Positions 24,052 through 30,706 of a DNA stretch of 30,706 nt are shown here, piece by piece. The stretch is from assembly GCA_964456625.1 (NCBI GenBank), contig CAYWBO010000029.1, positions 1 to 30,706 of the forward strand, given 5' to 3'. The notes beneath the pieces are model-generated. The model saw only the letters and a program-made list of their open reading frames with translations, did no database searches and was not told the DNA's origin. Position 1 is the stretch's first letter; every line of letters starts with the position of its first letter. The position numbers and the translations under genes are program-made. The DNA is from Sulfidibacterium sp964456625. Lineage in GTDB: Bacteria > Bacteroidota > Bacteroidia > Bacteroidales > F082.

Positions 24052-26187
24052 TTATTTTCTTTCAGGTCTTTCAAGTAGTACTTTACGGGAAAGTTTCATC
24101 TTACCGTTGCGTTCATCAACTCCAATGAGCTTCACTCTTACCTTATCTCCTTCATGCAGAACTTCTTCCACCTTTTCAAGGCGTTTCCATTCGATCTCGG
24201 AAATATGAAGCAGCGCTTCTTTTCCGGGAAGGATCTCAACAAAAGCACCAAAAGGAACAATACTTTTTACAGTACCATCATAAATTTCGCCGACTTCCGG
24301 GACGGCAACAATACCCCGGATTTTTGCTTTAGCGGCTTCGATGGAAGCTTTGTCAGGAGATACAATATCAATAATTCCAAATTCGCCTTTCTCTTCGATC
24401 ACAATCGTGGTATTGGTTTCACGCTGCATTTCCTGGATGATCTTTCCACCAGGTCCGATCACGGCACCGATGAATTCCTTCGGAATGGTCATGCGTTCGA
24501 TTCTCGGAACATGTTCTTTATAATCGGCACGGGGTTCGGTAATGGTCTTGGCCATTTCACCTAAGATATGCAATCTTCCCTGACGAGCCTGTTCCAGAGC
24601 TTCTTCCAACACTTGATACGAAAGTCCGTCTACTTTAATGTCCATCTGGCAGGCAGTAATCCCGTCTTTGGTACCGGTAACCTTGAAGTCCATATCGCCC
24701 AGATGGTCCTCGTCCCCTAAAATATCGGACAATACGGCGTATTTTCCGGCTTTGGTATCGGTGATCAATCCCATGGCGATACCGGCGACAGGTTTTCTGA
24801 TTTTTATACCTGCATCCATCAATGCCAGCGTTCCGCCACAAACTGTGGCCATGGAGGAAGACCCGTTTGATTCCAGGATGTCGGAAACCACGCGGACGGT
24901 GTAAGGATTTGCTTCTCCTGTGGGGAGAACTTCTTTCAATGCTCTCATCGCCAGATTTCCGTGCCCGATCTCACGACGGCCCGGGCTTCCGAAACGTCTT
25001 ACTTCTCCGGTAGAAAATCCCGGGAAGTTATAATGTAAAATGAATTTGCTGCTTCCTTCAATGACGGCACCATCAATCGTCTGCTCATCCATTTTACTCC
25101 CAAGTGTAACCGTTACCAGTGCTTGTGTTTCACCACGAGTGAAAACAGCTGAACCATGGGCGGCAGGCAAAATATCAACTTCTGACCAGATGGGACGAAC
25201 CTGATCTAATTTTCTGCCATCCAGGCGTACTCTTTCATCTAAGATGGCATTACGAACGGCGTCTTTTTCCACATCATGGTAATAACGCTTGGCCATACTT
25301 CCGATCTCTTCGCGTTCTTCTTCGCTATAACTTTCAAGAAATTCTTCCAGAACGGCTTTAAAAGCGTCGGAACGGGCATGCTTGTCAGCATTGCCCTGCA
25401 AAGCGATATCGTAACATTTCTGGTAGGTAGCCTCTTTTATTTTTTCGCGAAGTTCCTCGTCGTTGTTTTCGTGGCAGTACTCGCGTTTGGCCTTGGCATC
25501 TTTGATCATGGCAGCCAACTCTTTCTGAGCCTGGCATTGTAATTTAATGGCTTCATGGGCTTTCTTCAATGCCTCAAGCATCACGGTTTCCGAAACTTCT
25601 TTCATTTCGCCCTCAACCATATTGATATTGTCCTCGCTGGCAGCGACCATTAATTCCAGGTCGGCTTCTTCCAATTCTTTCAATCCCGGGTTAATGACAA
25701 ATTCACCATTGATTCTGGCAACCCTGACTTCTGAAATAGGTCCATGAAATGGGATGTCCGAAACTGTAAGCGCAGCAGAAGCAGCCAACGCAGCCAGTGC
25801 ATCGGGAGAGTCATTTTCTCCGGCAGAGAACAATTGGATAATGACCTGCGTTTCTGCGTGATAATCATCGGGGAATAAAGGTCTCAGTGCGCGGTCAACA
25901 AGCCGGGAAATTAAAATTTCGTACTCTGAAGGACGGCCTTCGCGTTTAAAGAAACCACCCGGAAATTTTCCGGTGGAAGCATATTTTTCTTTGTAGTCAA
26001 CAGATAATGGCAGGAAGTCTACATCTTCCCTTACTTCTTGGGCGGCAACCACCGTGGCTAATATCAGGGTGTCCCCCATTTTTACAACCACTGATCCGTC
26101 TGACTGTTTGGCCAGTTTACCAGTTTCCAGGGTGATGGACCTTCCATCGCCCATCTGAAATGTTTTTGTAATCGCTTGTACGGACAT
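24052..26187 (-). CDS. pnp: Polyribonucleotide nucleotidyltransferase (PNPase)
   Basis: This 711 aa protein has full family length. It has a first RNase PH domain (about 12-145), a helical linker, and a second RNase PH core with LPAAHGSAVFTRGETQALVTVTLG, RRFGSPGRREIGHGNLAMRAL and DILESNGSSSMATVCGG. A KH domain follows (RMTIPKEFIGAVIGPGGKIIQEM), then an S1 domain (GEIYDGTVKSIVPFGAFVEI ... LLHISEIEW). PNPase degrades RNA 3' to 5' using phosphate and takes part in mRNA turnover. The order rpsO - pnp is the classical arrangement in bacteria, and rpoD follows. No TAnnTTTG element was found directly upstream, so read-through from rpsO past its terminator is possible. Confidence 0.98.
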   Translation of the reverse strand: MSVQAITKTFQMGDGRSITLETGKLAKQSDGSVVVKMGDTLILATVVAAQEVREDVDFLPLSVDYKEKYASTGKFPGGFFKREGRPSEYEILISRLVDRALRPLFPDDYHAETQVIIQLFSAGENDSPDALAALAASAALTVSDIPFHGPISEVRVARINGEFVINPGLKELEEADLELMVAASEDNINMVEGEMKEVSETVMLEALKKAHEAIKLQCQAQKELAAMIKDAKAKREYCHENNDEELREKIKEATYQKCYDIALQGNADKHARSDAFKAVLEEFLESYSEEEREEIGSMAKRYYHDVEKDAVRNAILDERVRLDGRKLDQVRPIWSEVDILPAAHGSAVFTRGETQALVTVTLGSKMDEQTIDGAVIEGSSKFILHYNFPGFSTGEVRRFGSPGRREIGHGNLAMRALKEVLPTGEANPYTVRVVSDILESNGSSSMATVCGGTLALMDAGIKIRKPVAGIAMGLITDTKAGKYAVLSDILGDEDHLGDMDFKVTGTKDGITACQMDIKVDGLSYQVLEEALEQARQGRLHILGEMAKTITEPRADYKEHVPRIERMTIPKEFIGAVIGPGGKIIQEMQRETNTTIVIEEKGEFGIIDIVSPDKASIEAAKAKIRGIVAVPEVGEIYDGTVKSIVPFGAFVEILPGKEALLHISEIEWKRLEKVEEVLHEGDKVRVKLIGVDERNGKMKLSRKVLLERPERK

Positions 26188-26325
26188 ATGTCTATTTATT
26201 ATTATTAGTTAAATAAAAGCTGATGTAAAATCCTGATAATAAGATAGGTGAGTTAAATGTCTGTTCTTATTGATCTGATTTCAATGTACGGAATATTTTA
26301 GTTTAGCATCAACTTTCAAAAAACA

Positions 26326-26357
26326 CAAAAAAAGGCAATCGGGAAAATTGCCTTTTT
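26326..26357 (-). terminator. Intrinsic terminator of rpsO
   Basis: On the minus strand AAAAAGGCAAT (26357-26347) pairs with ATTGCCTTTTT, followed by further T. It starts 20 bp after the rpsO stop and precedes pnp, so it should limit read-through into pnp. Confidence 0.88.
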
Positions 26358-26376
26358 CTGCGCTGTGATATATTTT

Positions 26377-26646
26377 TTATTTTCTAAGATTGAGTTGCTT
26401 GATGATAGCACGGTATCTCGAAATATCTTTTTCTTTCAGATAATCAAGCAACCTTCTGCGTTTTCCAACCAGACGGACCAATGAACGCTGTGTGAAAACA
26501 TCTTTTTTGTTTTTCTTCAAATGTTCGGTCAGATGGTTGATGCGGAAAGTGAAGAGCGCAATCTGGCCTTCTGCAGATCCTGTATCAAATTCATTCTTTC
26601 CATACTGTCCTAAAATCTCTTTTTTCTTTTCAACAGATAGATACAT
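26377..26646 (-). CDS. rpsO: 30S ribosomal protein S15
   Basis: This 89 aa protein has the exact family length. It includes FDTGSAEGQIALFTFRINHL, LTEHLKKNKKDVFTQRSLVR and LVGKRRRLLDYLKEKDISRY, the S15 signature region that binds 16S rRNA in the platform of the small subunit. A promoter element stands 28 bp upstream and a terminator follows. It precedes pnp as in most bacteria. Confidence 0.98.
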   Translation of the reverse strand: MYLSVEKKKEILGQYGKNEFDTGSAEGQIALFTFRINHLTEHLKKNKKDVFTQRSLVRLVGKRRRLLDYLKEKDISRYRAIIKQLNLRK

Positions 26647-26673
26647 AGTGTTTTTTTTCTAATTTTCGGGCTG

Positions 26674-26681
26674 CAAAAATA
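26674..26681 (-). promoter_or_regulatory. -7 promoter element of rpsO
   Basis: The minus strand reads TATTTTTG (TAnnTTTG) with TTG about 20 bp upstream, a good match to the two-part promoter. The leader would be about 20 nt. Confidence 0.6.
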
Positions 26682-26765
26682 GCAACATTATTTGAACTGA
26701 ACAATTTTTTTTTATAATTTTCAATCTTTGTTGAAAGTTTCTTTATCCCGATGAAATTTAATCTG

Positions 26766-27707
26766 TTAGGATAGGTCCTGGATTTTGTAAAATAAGCCCC
26801 GGTTTTCTCTGGTAGATTTGACTTTCTCTTCATTTTCCAAAACATCCAGATATTTGTTAATCTCATGAATGTGCAGCCCCAGAATTTTATGCAGATCCTC
26901 CAGCGTGCAGGGGCGGCGTTTGATGGTCTCCAGGATGGTGGATTCCACGTCGGCACGATAGGAAACGATCTTTTTTCGATTCGGCGCAGCTGCAATGATT
27001 TTCACGTTGTCGAGATCCCAGAAATCGACAATTTCCTGTAATTCTTTGCGGGTCGCAGCCCGGATGTTTTCAACGGTGCCGGGCCTGTCGAGCGTGTTCA
27101 GCTGGATTTCATCAGGATTGATTTTCAGGAAGGCTTCTTTCAGCGCTTCCAGATTTTCCAAGCCGTCATTCAATCCCGGAAGGATAAGCACTTCAAGCCA
27201 GATCTTGCCTGTGAATTCCTTTCGGAAATCCACAATGCCCTGAATGTATTCCTCAATATTTAATTCATGAACAGGCCGGTTGATCTTGATGAATGATGTT
27301 TTTTCTGCAGCATCCAGCGAAGGTAGCACCACATCGGCTGCCAGTAGTTCTTTTCGTACCTCCGGATTATAAAATAAGGTGGCATTGGTGAGTACGGCGA
27401 CCGGAATACTGGCATTTTTACTTTTTATGAACCTTAGTACATCGCCGATCCTGACGTTCAACGTCGGTTCTCCGGAACCAGAAAAAGTAAAATAATCCGG
27501 GGTCGGGTTGTGGGCCAGATAATGTTCTATTTCTCTCGTTACCGTTTCATAAGAAACGTATTCTTTTCTTTCAAGCGTGAGTTCGGTGGTACGTCCGCAT
27601 TCGCAATAAACACAATTCAGAGAGCATACTTTGTGCGGAACCAGATCGACACCTAGCGACATTCCCAAACGACGCGACGGCACAGGCCCGAAAAGATGTT
27701 GATACAT
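26766..27707 (-). CDS. Radical SAM protein with C-terminal winged-helix region
   Basis: This 313 aa protein starts MYQHLFGPVPSRRLGMSLGV. It has the [4Fe-4S]-binding CSLNCVYC motif (C28, C32, C35; a further C37 follows) and a FTFSGSGEPTLN motif for S-adenosylmethionine binding. The N-terminal GPVPSRRLG-x-S-LG is typical of the COG0731-type radical SAM group. The last 65 residues (STILETIKRRPCTLEDLHKI ... INKYLDVLENEEKV) look like a winged-helix DNA- or protein-binding domain. The reaction is unknown; this group is related to tRNA-modifying and cofactor-building enzymes. It starts 33 bp after the VOC gene and is likely co-transcribed with it. Confidence 0.88.
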   Translation of the reverse strand: MYQHLFGPVPSRRLGMSLGVDLVPHKVCSLNCVYCECGRTTELTLERKEYVSYETVTREIEHYLAHNPTPDYFTFSGSGEPTLNVRIGDVLRFIKSKNASIPVAVLTNATLFYNPEVRKELLAADVVLPSLDAAEKTSFIKINRPVHELNIEEYIQGIVDFRKEFTGKIWLEVLILPGLNDGLENLEALKEAFLKINPDEIQLNTLDRPGTVENIRAATRKELQEIVDFWDLDNVKIIAAAPNRKKIVSYRADVESTILETIKRRPCTLEDLHKILGLHIHEINKYLDVLENEEKVKSTRENRGLFYKIQDLS

Positions 27708-27740
27708 ATTTGGTTTTTTACAAAATAACCGAAGGCCGGA

Positions 27741-28133
27741 TTAATCCTGGTTTTCTTCCCCAGGAACTCTCAGTTCGAAAATATTACCGGCATTGTCTTT
27801 GATGAAAAGCATATCATTGGGCTCTCTTTTTAACCGTATGACAGGATAACCATAAGCCTTGGCTTTTTCGGCCACATGTTCCCTGTCATTTACTTCCAGA
27901 CAGACATGTTGAAAGCCCGTAGGACGTCCTTCCCCCGTTAAAAATAATTCCAGTACCAGATCGGCATTGCGTACGGTAAAAACTTTGCCTTCACTTTCGC
28001 GCTGAAAAACCTCACGTGACATCACATTGGTGATTTCATATTTGCGGTTAGGCCAGAATTTTAAAATGCTGGTGTAAAAATGGTCCACTTCCGCCTCAGC
28101 AGAAATATTCAAACCTATGTGGTGTAATTTCAT
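27741..28133 (-). CDS. VOC (glyoxalase/bleomycin-resistance) superfamily protein
   Basis: This 130 aa single-module protein starts MKLHHIGLNISAEAEVDHFY and ends with the second beta-alpha-beta unit, LKREPNDMLFIKDNAGNIFE. Candidate metal ligands are His5 (LHHIGLN), the His in FQHVCLEV and the Glu of NIFELRV, the usual H/H/E positions of VOC enzymes. Members include glyoxalases, dioxygenases and isomerases; the reaction here cannot be named. First gene of a likely two-gene unit with the radical SAM gene. Confidence 0.88.
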   Translation of the reverse strand: MKLHHIGLNISAEAEVDHFYTSILKFWPNRKYEITNVMSREVFQRESEGKVFTVRNADLVLELFLTGEGRPTGFQHVCLEVNDREHVAEKAKAYGYPVIRLKREPNDMLFIKDNAGNIFELRVPGEENQD

Positions 28134-28181
28134 AATTCTGAATTGTTTTGGATTATTTGGGTAGCATTAATTTTGATTTTG

Positions 28182-28189
28182 CAAACATA
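28182..28189 (-). promoter_or_regulatory. -7 promoter element of the VOC - radical SAM unit
   Basis: The minus strand reads TATGTTTG (TAnnTTTG), about 50 bp before the VOC start codon at 28133. Confidence 0.5.
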
Positions 28190-28385
28190 ATCATTAAACA
28201 GTAGATTTCCTGCCTTTCACGATGGCTTTTTTGGCGATAATTAGTAATAAAACCGATTTCGTATTAAAAAAGATTAATCTCACTTGAAAACGTTTGCATA
28301 AAGCATCCTGGTTTTTCCAGTCGGAGTTTGTTTATCATCAGAGCGTTAAAAAAGGCATAAAAATCCAGTCGCATGAAAAAATGTA

Positions 28386-28393
28386 TATATTTG
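28386..28393 (+). promoter_or_regulatory. -7 promoter element of the arginine operon leader
   Basis: TATATTTG (TAnnTTTG) predicts transcription from near 28400, giving a leader of about 190 nt before the acetyltransferase start at 28592. No clear -33 TTTG is seen. Confidence 0.55.
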
Positions 28394-28428
28394 TCCCCGA
28401 TATGAAGCAGAAAAACACATCCCTCTTA

Positions 28429-28506
28429 ATGCATACACAGCGACCTGTTGTGTTTGGTGTTGCTCTTGCTTTCGAATTAAGGTTTAGGCCCCCCTTCGGG
28501 GTTTAA
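28429..28506 (+). CDS. Candidate 25 aa leader peptide of the arginine operon
   Basis: The frame starts MHTQRPVVFGVA and ends FELRFRPPFGV with TAA at 28504-28506. It begins about 29 nt after the predicted transcript start. Three of 25 codons are Arg: CGA at codon 5 and AGG at codons 18 and 20, the last two directly before the CCCCCC arm of a hairpin that contains the stop codon. This placement is what ribosome-mediated attenuation requires. The frame is open further upstream to 28294, but those codons lie before the promoter. Confidence 0.6.
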   Translation: MHTQRPVVFGVALAFELRFRPPFGV

Positions 28507-28537
28507 TTATTTCTGCGGGGTTCCGTGCCCTGCTTTT
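28475..28537 (+). promoter_or_regulatory. Competing hairpins in the arginine operon leader (candidate attenuator)
   Basis: Hairpin A pairs CCCC (28491-28494) with GGGG (28498-28501) around a UUCG-type loop, and AATTAA (28475-28480) with TTAATT (28503-28508). It is followed by TTATTTCT. Hairpin B pairs GCGGGG (28515-28520) with CCCTGC (28528-28533) and is followed by TTTT. The C run of A can instead pair with the GGGG of B, so the structures can be mutually exclusive. Confidence 0.5.
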
Positions 28538-28591
28538 CCAGGTAAATTTTATTAATTCACACAGTTTCTAATCTCTTAGAAATTTTTAGCT

Positions 28592-28815
28592 ATGCAAGTA
28601 GTAATATCTGTGGCTGATCACAGCCACGAAAAATATGCAGTTACAATTTGTAACATGATTGAGGAAGCCGCTCAGTTAAGGGGAACCGGAATCTCAAAAA
28701 GAAAACCCGAATACATCCAGGCTAAAATCAACGAGGGTAAATCCGTTATTGCCCTGGAAGGAGAAAAAGTAGTCGGATTTTGCTACATCGAAAGCTGGGA
28801 CAATGCAAAATTTGT
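28592..28815 (+). CDS. GNAT N-acetyltransferase of the arginine operon (partial, cut by N gap)
   Basis: The first 74 residues are present, starting MQVVISVADHSHEKYAVTIC, with ISKRKPEYIQAKINEGKSVI and ALEGEKVVGFCYIESWDN typical of the GNAT fold; the rest is lost in the N run at 28816-28915. In Bacteroidota a GNAT protein in front of argG is thought to be the N-acylglutamate synthase that starts arginine biosynthesis, so that role is inferred here from position. About 120 residues and the stop codon should lie in the gap. Confidence 0.82.
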
Positions 28816-28915
28816 NNNNNNNNNNNNNNNNNNNNNNNNNNNNNNNNNNNNNNNNNNNNNNNNNNNNNNNNNNNNNNNNNNNNNNNNNNNNNNNNNNNNN
28901 NNNNNNNNNNNNNNN
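28816..28915. other. Assembly gap, exactly 100 N
   Basis: A run of exactly 100 N is the conventional placeholder for a gap of unknown size. The missing ends of the two flanking genes (about 120 residues of the acetyltransferase and about 85-90 of ArgG) imply a true gap near 600-650 bp. Confidence 0.97.
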
Positions 28916-29845
28916 TATCCGCTGTCCGTCAGTGCGGAGCGTATCTATCAGGCCATTGCTTTGGCAGAATATGCGCAGTCCGTCGGGGCCAAATATATTG
29001 CGCACGGAAGTACGGGGGCGGGCAATGATCAGATTCGTTTTGATCTGATATTCAAACTCACAGCTCCTGAGCTGGAGATCCTCACGCCGGTGCGCGATCA
29101 GAAACTTTCCAGACAACAGGAAATCGATTACCTGACTGCTGCCGGGATGGAACTGGACTGGACAAAAGCCAAATACTCTTTGAACAAAGGGTTGTGGGGT
29201 ACCAGCATCGGTGGTGCCGAAACACTAAATTCTTATGACCCGTTACCGGAAACAGCTTATCCCAGCCAGCTCAGGGAGACCAATTCCCAGGTGATCGAGA
29301 TCGAATTTGAAAAAGGAGAGATCTGCGGATGGAACGGAAGGAAAACGGAACCGGTAAAAGCCATTCAGGAAATTGAATCGATTGCTGCAAAATACGCCAT
29401 CGGACGCGATATGCATACCGGGGATACCATCATCGGCATCAAAGGCCGGATCGGTTTTGAAGCTGCTGCTGCCGGCATCATCATCAAAGCGCATCACACG
29501 CTCGAAAAACATACGCTGACCAAATGGCAGCTTTACTGGAAGGAGCAGCTGGCCAATTGGTACGGGATGTTCATTCACGAAGCTCAGTATTTTGAACCGG
29601 TGATGCGGAACATTGAGGGTTTTTTGCAGGACACGCAACAAAATGTTTCAGGCAAAGTAAGCGTGGCGTTGCATCCGTATCGTTTCGAAGTTCGGGGGAT
29701 CAAATCGGAACACGATCTGATGGCTTCGGGATTCGGCGATTATGGCGAGATCAACAAGGCCTGGACAGGAGAAGACATTAAGGGCTTTACCAAAATTCTG
29801 TCCAACCCGATCAATATTTATCAAAGTGTAAACGGTAAAAAATGA
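28916..29845 (+). CDS. argG: Argininosuccinate synthase (partial, N-terminus in gap)
   Basis: The 309 visible residues begin YPLSVSAERIYQAIALAEYA. They include the ATP/citrulline-binding KYIAHGSTGAGNDQIRFDL, the LWGTSIGGAETLN region and the C-terminal MASGFGDYGEINKAWTGED. The enzyme joins citrulline and aspartate using ATP. The N-terminal ATP-loop (about 85-90 residues) is missing in the N run. The frame seems continuous with the acetyltransferase only because the placeholder length happens to keep phase; this is not a natural fusion. It overlaps argC by ATGA. Confidence 0.95.
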   Translation, partial: YPLSVSAERIYQAIALAEYAQSVGAKYIAHGSTGAGNDQIRFDLIFKLTAPELEILTPVRDQKLSRQQEIDYLTAAGMELDWTKAKYSLNKGLWGTSIGGAETLNSYDPLPETAYPSQLRETNSQVIEIEFEKGEICGWNGRKTEPVKAIQEIESIAAKYAIGRDMHTGDTIIGIKGRIGFEAAAAGIIIKAHHTLEKHTLTKWQLYWKEQLANWYGMFIHEAQYFEPVMRNIEGFLQDTQQNVSGKVSVALHPYRFEVRGIKSEHDLMASGFGDYGEINKAWTGEDIKGFTKILSNPINIYQSVNGKK

Positions 29846-30706
29846 TACAAGCAGGAATTGTAGGCGGAACAGGCTATGTGGCCGGTGAACTGATCCGGAT
29901 TCTGATCCATCACCAGGAGGTAAACATCGATTTTGTATACAGCCATTCACAGGCCGGGAAAAAAGTCATGGACGTGCATCAGGATCTTTTTGCAAATCCT
30001 GAGTTGCAGTTTACGGACAAGATCAATCCGGAAGCGGATGTGATTTTCCTGTGCCTGGGGCACGGGAATTCGATGAAATTTCTGAACGAACATCAGTTTT
30101 CGAAACACACGAAGATCATCGACCTGAGCAACGATTTCAGATTGAAGGAAAGCGCCGTTTTTCAAGGTAAAGGATTTGTCTATGGATTGACGGAAAAGAA
30201 TAAAGAACAGATACAAAAAGCTCAGTACATTGCCAATCCGGGATGTTTTGCCACGGCCATCCAACTGGCATTATTGCCTCTGGCAGCAGAAAACCTGCTG
30301 CAGGATGAAGTGCACATTCACGGGATCACAGGCTCTACAGGCGCCGGAAATGCCATGATGGAAACCACCCATTTCAGCTGGCGGAACAACAACGTTTCGG
30401 TCTACAAACCTTTTAAACACCAGCATCTGGGAGAGATCGGAGAAACCCTGGCTTCTTTCGGAAATGAAATCGGCCCTCTGAATTTTATCCCCGTGAGAGG
30501 AAATTTCACCCGCGGCATCCTGGTCAGCATATACACAAACTGTGACCTTCCAGAAGAAAAACTGGCGACGCTTTATAAAAGTTTTTATCAGGGGTCGGTC
30601 TTTACGGCTGTCAGCGACAAATCCATCCATCTGAAACAGGTGGTCAATACCAATTACGGGTTGCTGCATGTGGAAAAACATGGCAACAAGGTGCTGATCA
30701 CGTCGG
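29842..30706 (+). CDS. argC: N-acetyl-gamma-glutamyl-phosphate reductase (partial, 3' end off the window)
   Basis: The 288 visible residues start MIQAGIVGGTGYVAGELIRI, the NADP-binding glycine motif, and include the active-site Cys135 in IANPGCFATAIQ, GSTGAGNAMMETTHFSWRNN and FKHQHLGEIGETL. The enzyme reduces the acylated glutamyl phosphate to the semialdehyde in arginine biosynthesis. In Bacteroides-like organisms the acyl group may be succinyl, which cannot be read here. Its ATG overlaps the argG stop (29842-29845), so translation is coupled. About 30-60 residues are missing. Confidence 0.95.
   Translation, partial: MIQAGIVGGTGYVAGELIRILIHHQEVNIDFVYSHSQAGKKVMDVHQDLFANPELQFTDKINPEADVIFLCLGHGNSMKFLNEHQFSKHTKIIDLSNDFRLKESAVFQGKGFVYGLTEKNKEQIQKAQYIANPGCFATAIQLALLPLAAENLLQDEVHIHGITGSTGAGNAMMETTHFSWRNNNVSVYKPFKHQHLGEIGETLASFGNEIGPLNFIPVRGNFTRGILVSIYTNCDLPEEKLATLYKSFYQGSVFTAVSDKSIHLKQVVNTNYGLLHVEKHGNKVLITS

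Noticed and set aside
26630..26995. 121 codon minus-strand frame between rpsO and the radical SAM gene
   Set aside because: It overlaps the radical SAM C-terminus and the rpsO promoter in another frame; the low-complexity Lys-rich end comes from AT-rich intergenic DNA.
28294..28428. Upstream extension of the arginine leader ORF to an ATG at 28294
   Set aside because: It begins about 100 bp before the predicted promoter and transcript start; only the last 25 codons would be transcribed.
1..30706. CRISPR arrays, tRNA or rRNA genes, insertion sequences, prophage genes
   Set aside because: None seen by reading both strands: no regular direct repeats, no cloverleaf or rRNA motifs, no transposase or integrase.

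Overview
The window looks like chromosomal DNA of a member of the Bacteroidota, probably class Bacteroidia. Four things point that way. Gene starts often lack a Shine-Dalgarno sequence. At least fourteen start sites are preceded by the Bacteroidota -7 promoter element TAnnTTTG. There is an rpsO - pnp - rpoD block with a short (287 aa) primary sigma factor. Typical families are present (DUF5686 with a carboxypeptidase-regulatory domain, DUF4395, secreted YceI proteins, tricorn-like S41 peptidase). No phage, insertion sequence, CRISPR array, tRNA or rRNA was seen. A run of exactly 100 N (28816-28915) shows that this is a scaffolded draft assembly.

Layout. 1-4431, all minus: a partial NhaC Na+/H+ antiporter, then a cluster transcribed as YceI - outer-membrane porin-like barrel - degenerate YceI-like protein - Rrf2 regulator with three cysteines placed for an Fe-S cluster. 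4788-8251, minus: a 58 aa CSC-motif protein and a NEW3 protein - ABC ATPase - ABC-2 permease operon with overlapping or near-overlapping genes. 8521-15814, minus: three monocistronic units with their own promoters and terminators, encoding a lipoprotein type-B carboxylesterase, a secreted tricorn-like protease and a group II PLP decarboxylase. 15869-18728, plus: a tiny lipoprotein and a DUF5686 outer-membrane protein. 18827-20109: a DUF535 (VirK/YbjX) protein translationally coupled to a 53 aa upstream ORF, divergent from a family 9 glycosyltransferase. 21127-21771, minus: DUF4395 membrane protein preceded by a Cys-containing 28 aa ORF and a terminator. 21891-22982, plus: Ldh2-family dehydrogenase, followed by a palindromic intergenic repeat. 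23115-26681, minus: rpoD, pnp, rpsO. 26766-28189, minus: radical SAM and VOC proteins. 28386-end, plus: arginine biosynthesis operon (GNAT acetyltransferase, argG broken by the N gap, argC running off the end).

The most interesting signals are regulatory and small. The arginine operon has a 5' leader with its own promoter, a 25-codon peptide ORF with two AGG Arg codons just before a C-rich hairpin, and a second competing hairpin, which looks like ribosome-mediated attenuation. A similar promoter - short ORF - terminator - gene arrangement precedes DUF4395, with three Cys codons in the short ORF and Cys motifs in the regulated protein. The 53 aa ORF joined by ATGA to DUF535 is a new candidate partner of that poorly understood envelope family. 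The Rrf2/YceI/porin cluster may be a redox-controlled envelope module. None of these was tested by database search; all family names come from motif recognition in the translated sequence.
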